From positions 1 through 21,033 of the forward strand of contig JAEWCY010000256.1 of assembly GCA_023390395.1 (NCBI GenBank): DNA of 21,033 nucleotides. Direction: 5' to 3'. The DNA comes from Pseudomonadota bacterium. GTDB lineage: Bacteria; Desulfobacterota; Desulfovibrionia; Desulfovibrionales; Desulfovibrionaceae. The notes beneath the pieces are model-generated. The model was not told where the DNA came from. It did no database searches and was given only the letters and a program-made list of their open reading frames with translations. This document shows positions 13,731 to 21,000 of this stretch, in pieces (the first letter of the stretch is position 1; each line of letters begins with the position of its first letter). The position numbers were made by a program, and so were the translations under genes.

Positions 13731-15151
13731 GCGTCAAGCCGCTTGACCTGACCCTTCCCTACATGGTCGCCGACATGTCCCAGGCCGATTGGGGCCGCAA
13801 GGAGATGCAGCTCTCCGAAGGCGAGATGCCGGGACTGATGGCCGTCATCGAGAAGTACGGCCCGAAAAAGCCCCTGGCCGGCCTTCGCGTCACCGGGTCG
13901 CTGCACATGACCATCCAGACGGCCATGCTCATCAAGTGCCTCCACGCCCTGGGCGCGGACCTGCGCTGGGCCTCGTGCAACATCTACTCGACCCAGGACC
14001 ACGCCGCCGCCGCCATCGCCGCGGACGGCCTGGCCGCCGTGTTCGCCTGGAAGGGCGAGACCCTGGAGGACTACTGGTGGTGCACCGAGATGGCGCTCAC
14101 CTGGCCCGACGGGACCGGCCCGGACCTCATCGTGGACGATGGCGGCGACGCCACCCTTTTCGTGCACCACGGCGTCAAGTGCGCCAAGGACGCCAAGATC
14201 CTCGGCGCCCCCACGGACAACAAGGAAATGGCCATCATCATGGACCGCATCAAGGCGGTCGTGGCCGACGACGCCGGCCGGTTCGAGCGCCTGGCCAAAA
14301 AGATCCGGGGCGTGTCCGAGGAGACCACCACCGGCGTGCACCGCCTCTACCAGATGATGCAGGCCGGCGAGCTGCTCTTTCCGGCCATAAACGTCAACGA
14401 CTCGGTCACCAAGTCCAAGTTCGACAACCTCTACGGCTGCCGCGAGTCCCTGGCCGACGGCATCAAAAGGGCCACGGACGTGATGGTGGCCGGCAAGGTC
14501 GTGGTCGTGGCCGGCTACGGCGACGTGGGCAAGGGCTGCGCCCAGTCCATGCGCGGCTTCGGCGCGCGGGTGCTGGTCACCGAGATCGACCCCATCTGCG
14601 CCCTGCAGGCGGCCATGGAAGGCTACGAGGTCACGACCATGGACGCGGCCTGCGCCCTGGGCGACCTCTTCGTCACGGCCACGGGCTGCTGCGACGTCAT
14701 CACCGGCGCGCACATGGAGAAGATGAAGGACGGGGCCATCGTGTGCAACATCGGCCACTTCGACTCCGAGATCAACGTGGCCTACCTGGAGACGACGCCC
14801 ACCTGCACAAAGGACCAGATCAAGCCGCTGGTGGACAAGTGGACCATGGCCTCGGGCAACGCCATCCTGATGCTGGCCGAGGGCCGGCTGGTCAACCTCG
14901 GCTGCGCCACCGGCCATCCGAGCTTCGTCATGTCCAACTCCTTCACCAACCAGGCCCTGGCGCAGATCGAGCTGGCCACCAAGACGTACGAGATCGGCGT
15001 CTACACCTTGCCCAAGCTCCTGGACGAGGAAGTGGCCCGCCTGCACCTGGCGCGCCTGGGGGCCAAGCTCGAGACCCTGACCCCGGCCCAGGCCGCCTAC
15101 CTCAACCTCGACGCGTCCGGCCCCTACAAGCCCGACCACTACCGCTACTAG
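13727..15151 (+). CDS. ahcY: Adenosylhomocysteinase (S-adenosylhomocysteine hydrolase)
   Basis: The 474-residue, NAD-dependent cytosolic enzyme splits S-adenosylhomocysteine into homocysteine and adenosine, relieving product inhibition of methyltransferases. Visible family features are SLHMTIQTAMLI near the N-terminus, CNIYSTQDHAAAAI, the VDDGGDATLF segment, the NAD-binding GYGDVGKGCAQ at about 263-273, CNIGHFDSEI, NLGCATGHPSFVMS, and the conserved C-terminal KPDHYRY. Length is that of the longer bacterial form. ATG 13727 overlaps the sahR stop by four bases and has AAAGGAG six bases upstream. The frame is open upstream to 13607, but that part overlaps sahR. A strong terminator lies about 115 bases downstream. 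Confidence 0.97.
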   Translation: MSVKPLDLTLPYMVADMSQADWGRKEMQLSEGEMPGLMAVIEKYGPKKPLAGLRVTGSLHMTIQTAMLIKCLHALGADLRWASCNIYSTQDHAAAAIAADGLAAVFAWKGETLEDYWWCTEMALTWPDGTGPDLIVDDGGDATLFVHHGVKCAKDAKILGAPTDNKEMAIIMDRIKAVVADDAGRFERLAKKIRGVSEETTTGVHRLYQMMQAGELLFPAINVNDSVTKSKFDNLYGCRESLADGIKRATDVMVAGKVVVVAGYGDVGKGCAQSMRGFGARVLVTEIDPICALQAAMEGYEVTTMDAACALGDLFVTATGCCDVITGAHMEKMKDGAIVCNIGHFDSEINVAYLETTPTCTKDQIKPLVDKWTMASGNAILMLAEGRLVNLGCATGHPSFVMSNSFTNQALAQIELATKTYEIGVYTLPKLLDEEVARLHLARLGAKLETLTPAQAAYLNLDASGPYKPDHYRY

Positions 15152-15180
15152 CCGCGCGCCGTTGCGAATGCGGCGGTGTG

Positions 15181-15219
15181 TTCAAGGGCGGACAGGCGGA
15201 TGCCTGGTCCTTGAAAAGG
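15181..15219 (+). repeat. Hairpin downstream of ahcY
   Basis: TTCAAGG at 15181-15187 pairs with CCTTGAA, and the inner GACAGGC/GCCTGGTC arms pair with one mismatch around GGAT. It gives a long imperfect stem ending near 15218. It precedes the stronger terminator at 15269 and may protect the ahcY mRNA end. Confidence 0.5.
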
Positions 15220-15268
15220 CTTGCCGTTTTTCGGGGACGCGACACGAGGTCTTTCGCCTCCACAGCCT

Positions 15269-15312
15269 GCCGCCGCGTCGTGGGAACCGCGCCCACGACG
15301 CGGCGGCTTTTT
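15269..15312 (+). terminator. Strong intrinsic terminator of sahR-ahcY
   Basis: A perfect 16-bp stem (15269-15284 with 15292-15307), 7-base loop and TTTTT at 15308-15312. This is the strongest terminator in the window. Confidence 0.95.
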
Positions 15313-15659
15313 CCGTCCGCAAGGAGCCGGGCCTGGACGGCGGCACGGGATGCGCCACGCGTGGATGTCGCAAAAGGAGTCTTTTTCGGCCGGGAGACGG
15401 ACAGATTGGATGGCCGACGGTTACTGAACGAATCCGCGCATACGGCCTGGAAAACTGTTTTATCGCCAAGGATGTTTCCTTGCTGCGTGGGCAATGACGG
15501 GAACTCTTCGGAGTTGCACTCATCGCGTGGCCAGGCGTCCGTTGCTGCAAGGAAAGGAGGGCGATGATCGGCAAGGAATGGCGATGAGGGATTGCCGGAA
15601 CGATGCAGAGGTGAGACCTCGGGAGGATCTTTTTGTATCATTTTTTCCTGATTCTGGTA
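15313..15659. other. Intergenic stretch with small hairpins and tiny ORFs
   Basis: No confident gene. AACTC-TTCG-GAGTT (15502-15515) is a perfect stem with a UUCG-type tetraloop, preceded by CAAGGA/TCCTTG arms near 15468-15483. A perfect Shine-Dalgarno sequence (AAAGGAGG) precedes ATG 15564, which opens only seven codons. This overlaps a 32-codon frame listed separately. I looked for a c-di-GMP riboswitch before the downstream cyclase and found none. Confidence 0.5.
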
Positions 15660-15676
15660 TTGATGTGACAAAATGA
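15578..15676 (+). CDS. Possible 32-residue small protein
   Basis: ATG 15578 (or 15584) opens 32 codons ending at 15676, with product end SFFPDSGIDVTK. A seven-codon ORF starting at 15564 behind a perfect Shine-Dalgarno sequence overlaps its start through ATGA, so coupled translation is possible. The segment is less GC-rich than the surrounding genes and its codon use is atypical. There is no recognisable family. It may be noncoding leader. Confidence 0.2.
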   Translation: MAMRDCRNDAEVRPREDLFVSFFPDSGIDVTK

Positions 15677-15687
15677 AACAGTAATAA
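15660..15687 (+). promoter_or_regulatory. Predicted promoter of the seven-helix diguanylate cyclase
   Basis: TTGATG (15660-15665), 16-base spacer, TAATAA (15682-15687) in the AT-richest part of the window. Transcription would start near 15694, about 95 bases before the ATG at 15791. Confidence 0.45.
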
Positions 15688-15790
15688 CAGTCAAGATGGT
15701 TGAGTGATGGATTTTTTACGAGGAGGGAAGGGGTGGATTTTTGAGGAATGATTTGCATGCGCCTTCAAATCCGTATATCGAGGGCCGGTA

Positions 15791-16969
15791 ATGCAACATC
15801 TTGATTTCCGTACCGCCTGCGTCATTTATTTCAGCAGCCAGGTATGCGTCGCCGTGCTCTTGGGTGTGGCGTTCTCCGAAAAGCGGACGAGGGGGGCGCG
15901 ACTCTGGATCGCGGGCCTTGTCTCCAATGTGCTGTCCGTGCCTTTTTTCGCTCTTCGCGGCGTGCTGCCCGACCATCTGGCCGTCGTTTCGGCCAATGCC
16001 CTGTTCGCCCTGTCCTGGGTCTTCTACCTGGCCTCCTTTGACGCGTTTTTCGGCAACAAGCGTTCGCGCTGGGTCTACGGCGCTCCCGTGGCCCTGGCGG
16101 CGTTCGCCGCGCTGACCCTGTTCCCTGCGGTCAAGCCGCGGGCGCTGCTGCTCGGGATGCTCTACGCCGCCCAGACTTGGTGGATCGCCTCCGTGGTCTG
16201 GGGACGCCGGCAGGAGTTCAAGACGTACGTCATCCTCATGCTCGCCGTGGGCTACGCGCTGGCCGGCTGTTCCTATCTGCTGCGGGGGGTGGCCGTGTTT
16301 TCTTCCTCCCTGGCGATTCCCGATCCCTTCGCCCCGAGCCCGGCCCAGGACGCGGCCATGCTGTTGGCCCTGCCGAGCCTGATGGCCTGCACCCTGGGCT
16401 TCGTGCTGCTGCACCGCGACCGCGCCGAGCAGGAGGTCCGCCGCCTGGCCGACTGTGATCCCCTGACCGGCCTGCAAAACCGCCGGGGCTTCGAGGCGGC
16501 CTTCGCCAGGGAACTGCGCGGCGCGGCCTGCGCCGGAACCTGGACGAGCCTCGCCCTGGTGGACATCGACCACTTCAAGGCCGTCAACGACCGCCACGGC
16601 CACGGTCTGGGCGACGAGGCCCTGCGCCTGTTGTCCCGGATCATCGTCCGGGAGTTGCGCGGCGACGACGTCGTGGCCCGCATCGGCGGCGACGAGTTCT
16701 GCGTGCTGCTCCCCGGGGCCGCGCCCGAGCGCGCCGCCGCCGTGGCCGAGCGCCTGCGCCTGGCCGTGGCCGGCCACGACTGGCGCGCCCTGGGCCTGGC
16801 CGAGCCCCTGACCGTGACCATCGGCCTGTCCAGTCACCAGGGCGGCGCGGACGACGACGGCGAGGACTTCCTGCGCCTGGCCGACATGGCCCTGCTCGCG
16901 GCCAAGAAAATGGCCCGCGACATGGTCCTGCACGCCGACGCCCTGACCGGCCGCCCCGTCGACGCCTGA
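15791..16969 (+). CDS. Membrane diguanylate cyclase with seven-helix N-terminus
   Basis: The 392-residue protein makes c-di-GMP. About seven hydrophobic helices fill residues 8-215 without a large extracytoplasmic domain, suggesting sensing inside the membrane. The GGDEF domain starts with CDPLTGLQNRRGF (about 222). The active-site motif is a canonical GGDEF at 299-303, and the inhibitory site RGDD (290-293) lies exactly five residues before it. No EAL or HD-GYP domain follows. ATG 15791 is preceded by GAGGG about six bases upstream. It is a single gene with its own predicted promoter. It is the second cyclase in the window and differs in sensory input from the one at 1993-3702. Confidence 0.93.
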   Translation: MQHLDFRTACVIYFSSQVCVAVLLGVAFSEKRTRGARLWIAGLVSNVLSVPFFALRGVLPDHLAVVSANALFALSWVFYLASFDAFFGNKRSRWVYGAPVALAAFAALTLFPAVKPRALLLGMLYAAQTWWIASVVWGRRQEFKTYVILMLAVGYALAGCSYLLRGVAVFSSSLAIPDPFAPSPAQDAAMLLALPSLMACTLGFVLLHRDRAEQEVRRLADCDPLTGLQNRRGFEAAFARELRGAACAGTWTSLALVDIDHFKAVNDRHGHGLGDEALRLLSRIIVRELRGDDVVARIGGDEFCVLLPGAAPERAAAVAERLRLAVAGHDWRALGLAEPLTVTIGLSSHQGGADDDGEDFLRLADMALLAAKKMARDMVLHADALTGRPVDA

Positions 16970-17307
16970 CCATCCCCCGCACGGCGAGCCGCCGTCACCT
17001 CGCCGCCTTCCCTGTGGATTCTCCAGCCGCGAAGTCGCGCCGATTTTGCGGCTTCCCTGTGGAAAAGTCCTTGGCTCCGGCCGGGTTGCGCCGCCGTGGC
17101 CGGCTCCTTTGCCGTGACCATCACGCGAAGTAAAATTTTCGTGTCTTTTTATAAGGTTGCCGGCGGCGCGACAACTTTGTATCGCGTAAAAACGGAATTG
17201 TCCGGTCCGACTGTCGGTCAAGCCGGAAAACCAGCGATTCCGCGGCGTCCGTCCTGGCCCGATTCTTGATGCAGGCGGCCGGGGCGTCACGCCCCCCAGG
17301 AAACGCC
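16970..17307. other. Intergenic region before trmO
   Basis: No gene seen. CGGCGAG/CTCGCCG arms (16982-16988/16999-17005) form a weak stem without a T-tract. The 12-base sequence CTTCCCTGTGGA occurs twice (17007-17018 and 17052-17063). An AT-rich patch at 17129-17195 likely carries the trmO promoter; TTGCCG (17157-17162), 17 bases, TATCGC (17180-17185) is one weak option. Confidence 0.45.
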
Positions 17308-17805
17308 GTGAACGACCAGACGGAAGAAGGCATCGCCTACCGCGCCATCGGCATCCTGCGTTCGCCCTTTCGCGACATCCAGGGCATGCCCATCCAGCCC
17401 GTGGGAGCCCTGGGCGTGGCCGGCCACGTGGAGGTGCACCCGGATTTCGCCGGCGGCCTGCGCGACCTGGAAGGCTTCTCCCACGTCTTCCTCCTTTACC
17501 ACCTGCACCGGGTGACGGGCTACGACCTCGTCGTGCGGCCTTTCCTCGACAACGCCGACCATGGCATCTTCGCCACCCGCTCGCCCAAGCGCCCCAATCC
17601 CATCGGCTTGTCCGTGCTGGAACTGGCCGGCGTCGAGGGGCACGTGGTGCGCCTGCGAAACGTGGACGTCCTCGACGGCACCCCTGTGCTCGACATCAAG
17701 CCCTATGTGCCGCATTTTGACGTCTGGCAGGCCGGCCGCATCGGCTGGTTCGACGCCAAGGCCGAAAACGCCGGCAACTACATTTCCGACGACCGGTTTC
17801 GGTAG
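17308..17805 (+). CDS. trmO: tRNA t6A37 N6-methyltransferase TrmO
   Basis: The 165-residue protein of the TrmO/TsaA (UPF0066) family methylates N6-threonylcarbamoyladenosine at tRNA position 37 using S-adenosylmethionine. Signatures are AIGILRSPF near the start, FSHVFLLYHLH, the highly conserved SPKRPNPIGLSVLEL, and DVLDGTPVLDIKPYVP. The protein ends soon after the core fold, so it is the short form without the C-terminal extension of E. coli TrmO. GTG 17308 is chosen because AGGA lies six bases upstream and homology starts shortly after. ATG 17266 or 17269 would add a non-conserved tail with no ribosome-binding site. It appears monocistronic; the next gene is about 120 bases downstream. Confidence 0.93.
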   Translation: MNDQTEEGIAYRAIGILRSPFRDIQGMPIQPVGALGVAGHVEVHPDFAGGLRDLEGFSHVFLLYHLHRVTGYDLVVRPFLDNADHGIFATRSPKRPNPIGLSVLELAGVEGHVVRLRNVDVLDGTPVLDIKPYVPHFDVWQAGRIGWFDAKAENAGNYISDDRFR

Positions 17806-17926
17806 GCGAGCCTGGAACATACGGAAGTATTTTAAGAAAACAGCAAGTCCGCCGTGTTGTAGGCGAATGCGTCCATCCTTCCGGAGGGCGTGACGCGCGG
17901 CCGCGCCGGGGAGAAATCGAGCCTTC

Positions 17927-18625
17927 ATGAAATGCGTCACCGTGGCCGGACCGCCCTCGTCCGGCAAGACGTCGATCCTGCTCAAGGCCGCCGCCGTCCT
18001 GGCCGGACGCGGCCAGCGCCTGGGCGTGGTCAAGTTCGACTGCCTGGCCAGCCGCGACCGCGAGGCCTTCGCCGCCGCCGGCGTCCCGGCCGTGGTCGGG
18101 CTTTCCGGGGCGCTGTGCCCGGACCATTTCTTCGTCTGCAACGCCGCCGACGCCTTCGCCTGGGGCGCGCGCCAGGGACTGTCCATCCTGGCCGTGGAAA
18201 GCGCCGGGCTTTGCAACCGCTGCGCCCCCCACATCGAGGGCGTGCTGGCCGTGTGCGTGGTGGACAGCCTCTCCGGCGTGGACACCCCGGCCAAGATCGG
18301 CCCCATGCTGCGCCTGGCCGACGTGGTGGCCGTGACCAAGGGCGACGTGGTCTCCCAGGCCGAGCGCGAGGTCTTCGCCTTCCGGGTGCGCCGGGTCAAT
18401 CCCCGGGCCACGGTGCTTTTCGTCAGCGGCCTCACCGGCCAGGGAGCCGACGCCCTGGCCCACGTCATCGCCGCCGCGCCCGAGACCCCGACCCTCGACG
18501 GCGCGACGCTTCGCTTCACCATGCCCGCCGCCGTGTGCTCCTACTGCCTGGGCCAGCGCCGGGTGGGCGCGGACCACCAGATGGGCAACGTGCGCAAGAT
18601 GGATTTTTCCGAGGTCGCCCCGTGA
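17927..18625 (+). CDS. HypB/UreG-like P-loop GTPase with cysteine pairs
   Basis: The 232-residue soluble protein is related to the SIMIBI GTPases HypB, UreG and CobW, which insert nickel or other metals. The P-loop GPPSSGKTS is at 8-16, and an acidic switch segment KFDCLASRD at 36-44. The HypB-like VESAGLCNRCAPH (90-102) carries CxxC at 96-99. The base-recognition motif is TKGD (137-140) instead of NKxD. A second CxxC lies at 204-207, followed by a His/Met-containing tail (GADHQMGN). The cysteine and histidine residues suggest metal or Fe-S binding. The Shine-Dalgarno sequence (GGGGAG) is rather far upstream. It heads a three-gene operon, with the stop overlapping the next start. A specific role is not known to me; metallocofactor handling is inferred. 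Confidence 0.82.
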   Translation: MKCVTVAGPPSSGKTSILLKAAAVLAGRGQRLGVVKFDCLASRDREAFAAAGVPAVVGLSGALCPDHFFVCNAADAFAWGARQGLSILAVESAGLCNRCAPHIEGVLAVCVVDSLSGVDTPAKIGPMLRLADVVAVTKGDVVSQAEREVFAFRVRRVNPRATVLFVSGLTGQGADALAHVIAAAPETPTLDGATLRFTMPAAVCSYCLGQRRVGADHQMGNVRKMDFSEVAP

Positions 18626-19635
18626 CCGGGGCGAGCCGGGAGATGGCCCGGCCGTTTCGGGAGCTGTGGCGCGAGCTCGGGGCCGGCCGCGACTTCTTCG
18701 CCGTCCAGGGCCTGCCCGCGCCCGCGCCCGAGGCCACGCCCGAGGCCTATTTCGCCGGCCTGGGCGAGGCGGTCCTCATCGAGGCCGGCTGCTCCCGGGA
18801 AGAGCTGGCCGCCCGTTTCGGGAAGTTCCTGGCCGCCCTTGGCCGCATCGACGCCGCGCCGCCCGTGGTCGCTTCCCTCACCGTGCGCGGCGGCACGGAC
18901 AAGCGCGGCCGGCCCGAGGCCCTCGACGTCACCCTCGTGCCCGGCGACGTGGTGGCCCTGGTCGGCCCCACGGGCTCGGGCAAGAGCCGGTTTCTCGCCG
19001 ACGTCGAATGGCTGGCCGACGCCGACACCCCCACCGGCCGGCGCGTGCTCCTGGACGGCGCGCCCGCCGACGCCGCCCGCCGCCTGTCGCTGTCCGGCCG
19101 GTTGGTGGCCCAGCTCTCCCAGAACATGCATTTCGTCATGGACATGGCCGTGGGGCCGTTTCTGCGCGCCCACGCCGAGAGCCGTCTGCTGGCCGATCCC
19201 GACGCGGCCGCCGCCGAGGTGACGGCGCTGGCCAACGAGCTGGCCGGCGAGCCCTTCGACGCCGCCACGCCCCTGACCGCCCTGTCCGGCGGCCAGAGCC
19301 GGGCGCTCATGATCGCCGACGTGGCCCGCCTGTGCGCCTCGCCCGTGGTGCTCGTGGACGAGATCGAAAACGCCGGCATCGACCGTCGCCGGGCCATCTC
19401 GCTTTTGACCGGCAGCGGCAAGATCGTGCTCGTGGCCACCCACGACCCGCTGCTGGCCCTGCTCGCCTCGCGCCGCCTGGTTTTTTCCGGCGGAGCCGTG
19501 GCCCACACCCTCGAAACTTCGCCGGCCGAGCGCCGGGCCCTCGCGGAGCTGGCCGCCCTGGACGCCGTCCTCACCCGGGCCAGAGAGGACCTGCGCCTGG
19601 GACGCACGGTCGCCGCGCAAAAGGAGGCGCAGTGA
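18622..19635 (+). CDS. Stand-alone ABC ATPase of the GTPase/SBP-like operon
   Basis: The 337-residue protein has a unique N-terminal extension of about 85 residues, then one ABC domain. Walker A GPTGSGKS is at 115-122, the Q-loop at Q164 (AQLSQNMHFV), signature LSGGQ at 221-225, Walker B with D246-E247 (LVDEIENAGID) and the switch His at 274. All catalytic residues are present, so it should hydrolyse ATP. No permease gene lies in the operon. The start is GTG 18622, overlapping the GTPase stop (GTGA), with GAGG seven bases upstream; ATG 18643 is the alternative. I infer a soluble or peripheral motor working with its two neighbours, not a conventional importer subunit. A permease encoded elsewhere cannot be excluded. 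Confidence 0.82.
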   Translation: MTGASREMARPFRELWRELGAGRDFFAVQGLPAPAPEATPEAYFAGLGEAVLIEAGCSREELAARFGKFLAALGRIDAAPPVVASLTVRGGTDKRGRPEALDVTLVPGDVVALVGPTGSGKSRFLADVEWLADADTPTGRRVLLDGAPADAARRLSLSGRLVAQLSQNMHFVMDMAVGPFLRAHAESRLLADPDAAAAEVTALANELAGEPFDAATPLTALSGGQSRALMIADVARLCASPVVLVDEIENAGIDRRRAISLLTGSGKIVLVATHDPLLALLASRRLVFSGGAVAHTLETSPAERRALAELAALDAVLTRAREDLRLGRTVAAQKEAQ

Positions 19636-20843
19636 TGGAACAAGGCGCTCTCGACTGGCCGGTCACCCGGTTTTTGGCCCGCCATTCCGCCGCCCGCGAC
19701 GCCCTGGCCGGCTTGGGCGTCGCCGCCGTGGCCGACGCCGAATTCCTGGCCTCGGCCGCGCCGTTTCTGACCATGGCCACGCTGCTTTCCCTGCACGGCC
19801 TGACCCCGGCCGCCCTCGACCGGGCTATGGCCGGGGCCGGGCCCGCCGCCGGCATGGTGCCGCTTTTTTGCGACGGCTACCGCGCCGACGGAACCGGGCC
19901 GCGTATGTTCTTGAGCCTGCCCTGTCCCCTCAAGGCCCCCATGGGCATCGCCCTGGAAAACCTCAAGGAACGCCTGGGGCCGGACTTCCCCTGGCCGCGC
20001 ATCTTCATGGACAGCTGCGGCAAGCACACCCTCAACGACTTGGCCTCGGGGCTTAAGAGCGCCGCGGAAGTGCCGGACCTCATCGTTTCCGCCGGCCTCA
20101 ACGGCTTCCTGTCCAAAAGTTTCCGCGACCGTTTCGCCGACGGCGGCCTGCTGGCCAAACTGCCCCAGGAGATGCACCCGGCCCTGGCCGGCGCGGGCCT
20201 GGCCGACCCGCGCGGCGTGTGCCGCGTCTACGGCGTCAACCCGCTGGTCATCGCCGTGGTCGTCTCGCGCCTGGGCGGGCTGCCCGTGCCGCGCTCCTTC
20301 GACGACCTGCTCGATCCGGCCTACGCCGGCAAGATCGGCCTGTGCGGACCGCCGGAAACCGCCGGCGACTCCACGCTGCTCCTCAACATCCGCTTGCGCC
20401 GCGGTCCCGAGGCCGTGGCCGCCCTGGGCCGGGCCATGGTCTGCGACACCCACCCGTCCCAGATCTTCCGCCCCGCTCCGGGGACCAATCCGCCGCCCAT
20501 CGGCGTCATGCCCTACTTCTTCGCCTCCGCCGCCCCGCGCCGCGACGACGTGCGCCTCGTCTGGCCCGAGGAGGGCGGCCTCGTCTCGCCGCTGTTCGTC
20601 ATGGTCAAGGAAAAGGCCCTGCCCACCCTCGGCCCTCTGGTGGATTTCTTTACCGGCCCGGAGACCGCCGCCATCAGCGCCGGGGCGCTCATCCCGCCCA
20701 CCTGCCCGGACGCGCCTTCGGGCCTGCCCCAGGGGGCCAAGGTCGGCTTCATCGGCTGGGACGTGCTCGAAGCCAACGACCTGGGCGCCCTCATCGCCGA
20801 AGCCGGCGCGATCTTCGCCAACGCCTACTACGCCTCGCACTGA
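19635..20843 (+). CDS. SBP-like protein with DUF1858-like N-terminus and no signal peptide
   Basis: The 402-residue protein begins with a small helical domain (about 8-68: VTRFLARHSAARDALAGLG...) resembling DUF1858. From about residue 75 it looks like a type-II periplasmic-binding fold of the iron/thiamine-binding kind, for example SFDDLLDPAYAGKIGLCGPPE and later VDFFTGPETAAISAGALIPP. It has no signal peptide or lipobox, so a cytoplasmic location is expected. It contains seven or so cysteines (FCDGY, PCPLKAP, DSCGKH, GVCRV, GLCGPP, MVCDTH, PTCPD), unusual for a transport receptor and compatible with metal or cofactor binding. The ATG overlaps the preceding stop by one base (TGATG) behind a perfect AAGGAGG. 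It is probably the substrate- or cofactor-holding part of the operon's system. The ligand is unknown. Confidence 0.8.
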   Translation: MEQGALDWPVTRFLARHSAARDALAGLGVAAVADAEFLASAAPFLTMATLLSLHGLTPAALDRAMAGAGPAAGMVPLFCDGYRADGTGPRMFLSLPCPLKAPMGIALENLKERLGPDFPWPRIFMDSCGKHTLNDLASGLKSAAEVPDLIVSAGLNGFLSKSFRDRFADGGLLAKLPQEMHPALAGAGLADPRGVCRVYGVNPLVIAVVVSRLGGLPVPRSFDDLLDPAYAGKIGLCGPPETAGDSTLLLNIRLRRGPEAVAALGRAMVCDTHPSQIFRPAPGTNPPPIGVMPYFFASAAPRRDDVRLVWPEEGGLVSPLFVMVKEKALPTLGPLVDFFTGPETAAISAGALIPPTCPDAPSGLPQGAKVGFIGWDVLEANDLGALIAEAGAIFANAYYASH

Positions 20844-20931
20844 CGGGGCGTTGCCCCGAACCCCACCAGGGCGTTGCCCTGGACCCACCGGGGGGCATGA
20901 TGCCCCCCGGACCCCCTCGCCTGCGTAGGCG
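20844..20931. repeat. Cluster of GC-rich hairpins after the operon
   Basis: Four stem-loops follow each other: CGGGGC-gtt-GCCCCG (20844-20858), CCAGGGC-gtt-GCCCTGG (20866-20882), a 10-bp stem CCGGGGGGCA around TGA (20888-20910), and CGCCT-gcgt-AGGCG (20918-20931). Between them the motif ACCC(C)ACC or GGACCC recurs, so the units look like diverged copies of one repeat. They probably also end transcription of the operon. Confidence 0.75.
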
Positions 20932-21000
20932 GGCGGGGTTGGCTGCGGTCACCGGGAGGTCGGTCGCGTGGTGGGCCGAAGATGGGGGCGGAATTTCGCC

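Noticed and set aside
15102..15758. Minus-strand 218-codon open frame downstream of ahcY
   Set aside because: It reads through the 16-bp terminator and the ahcY 3' end, has atypical composition and no ribosome-binding site.
15313..15790. Search for a c-di-GMP riboswitch before the second diguanylate cyclase
   Set aside because: None of the GEMM-I core strings (GGCAAACC, ACGCAAAGCC, CGAAAG) occur here, and I see no GEMM-II fold.
17007..17063. 12-base direct repeat CTTCCCTGTGGA as a possible CRISPR or binding-site array
   Set aside because: There are only two copies and no regular spacing or further units. I kept it only as a note in the intergenic entry.
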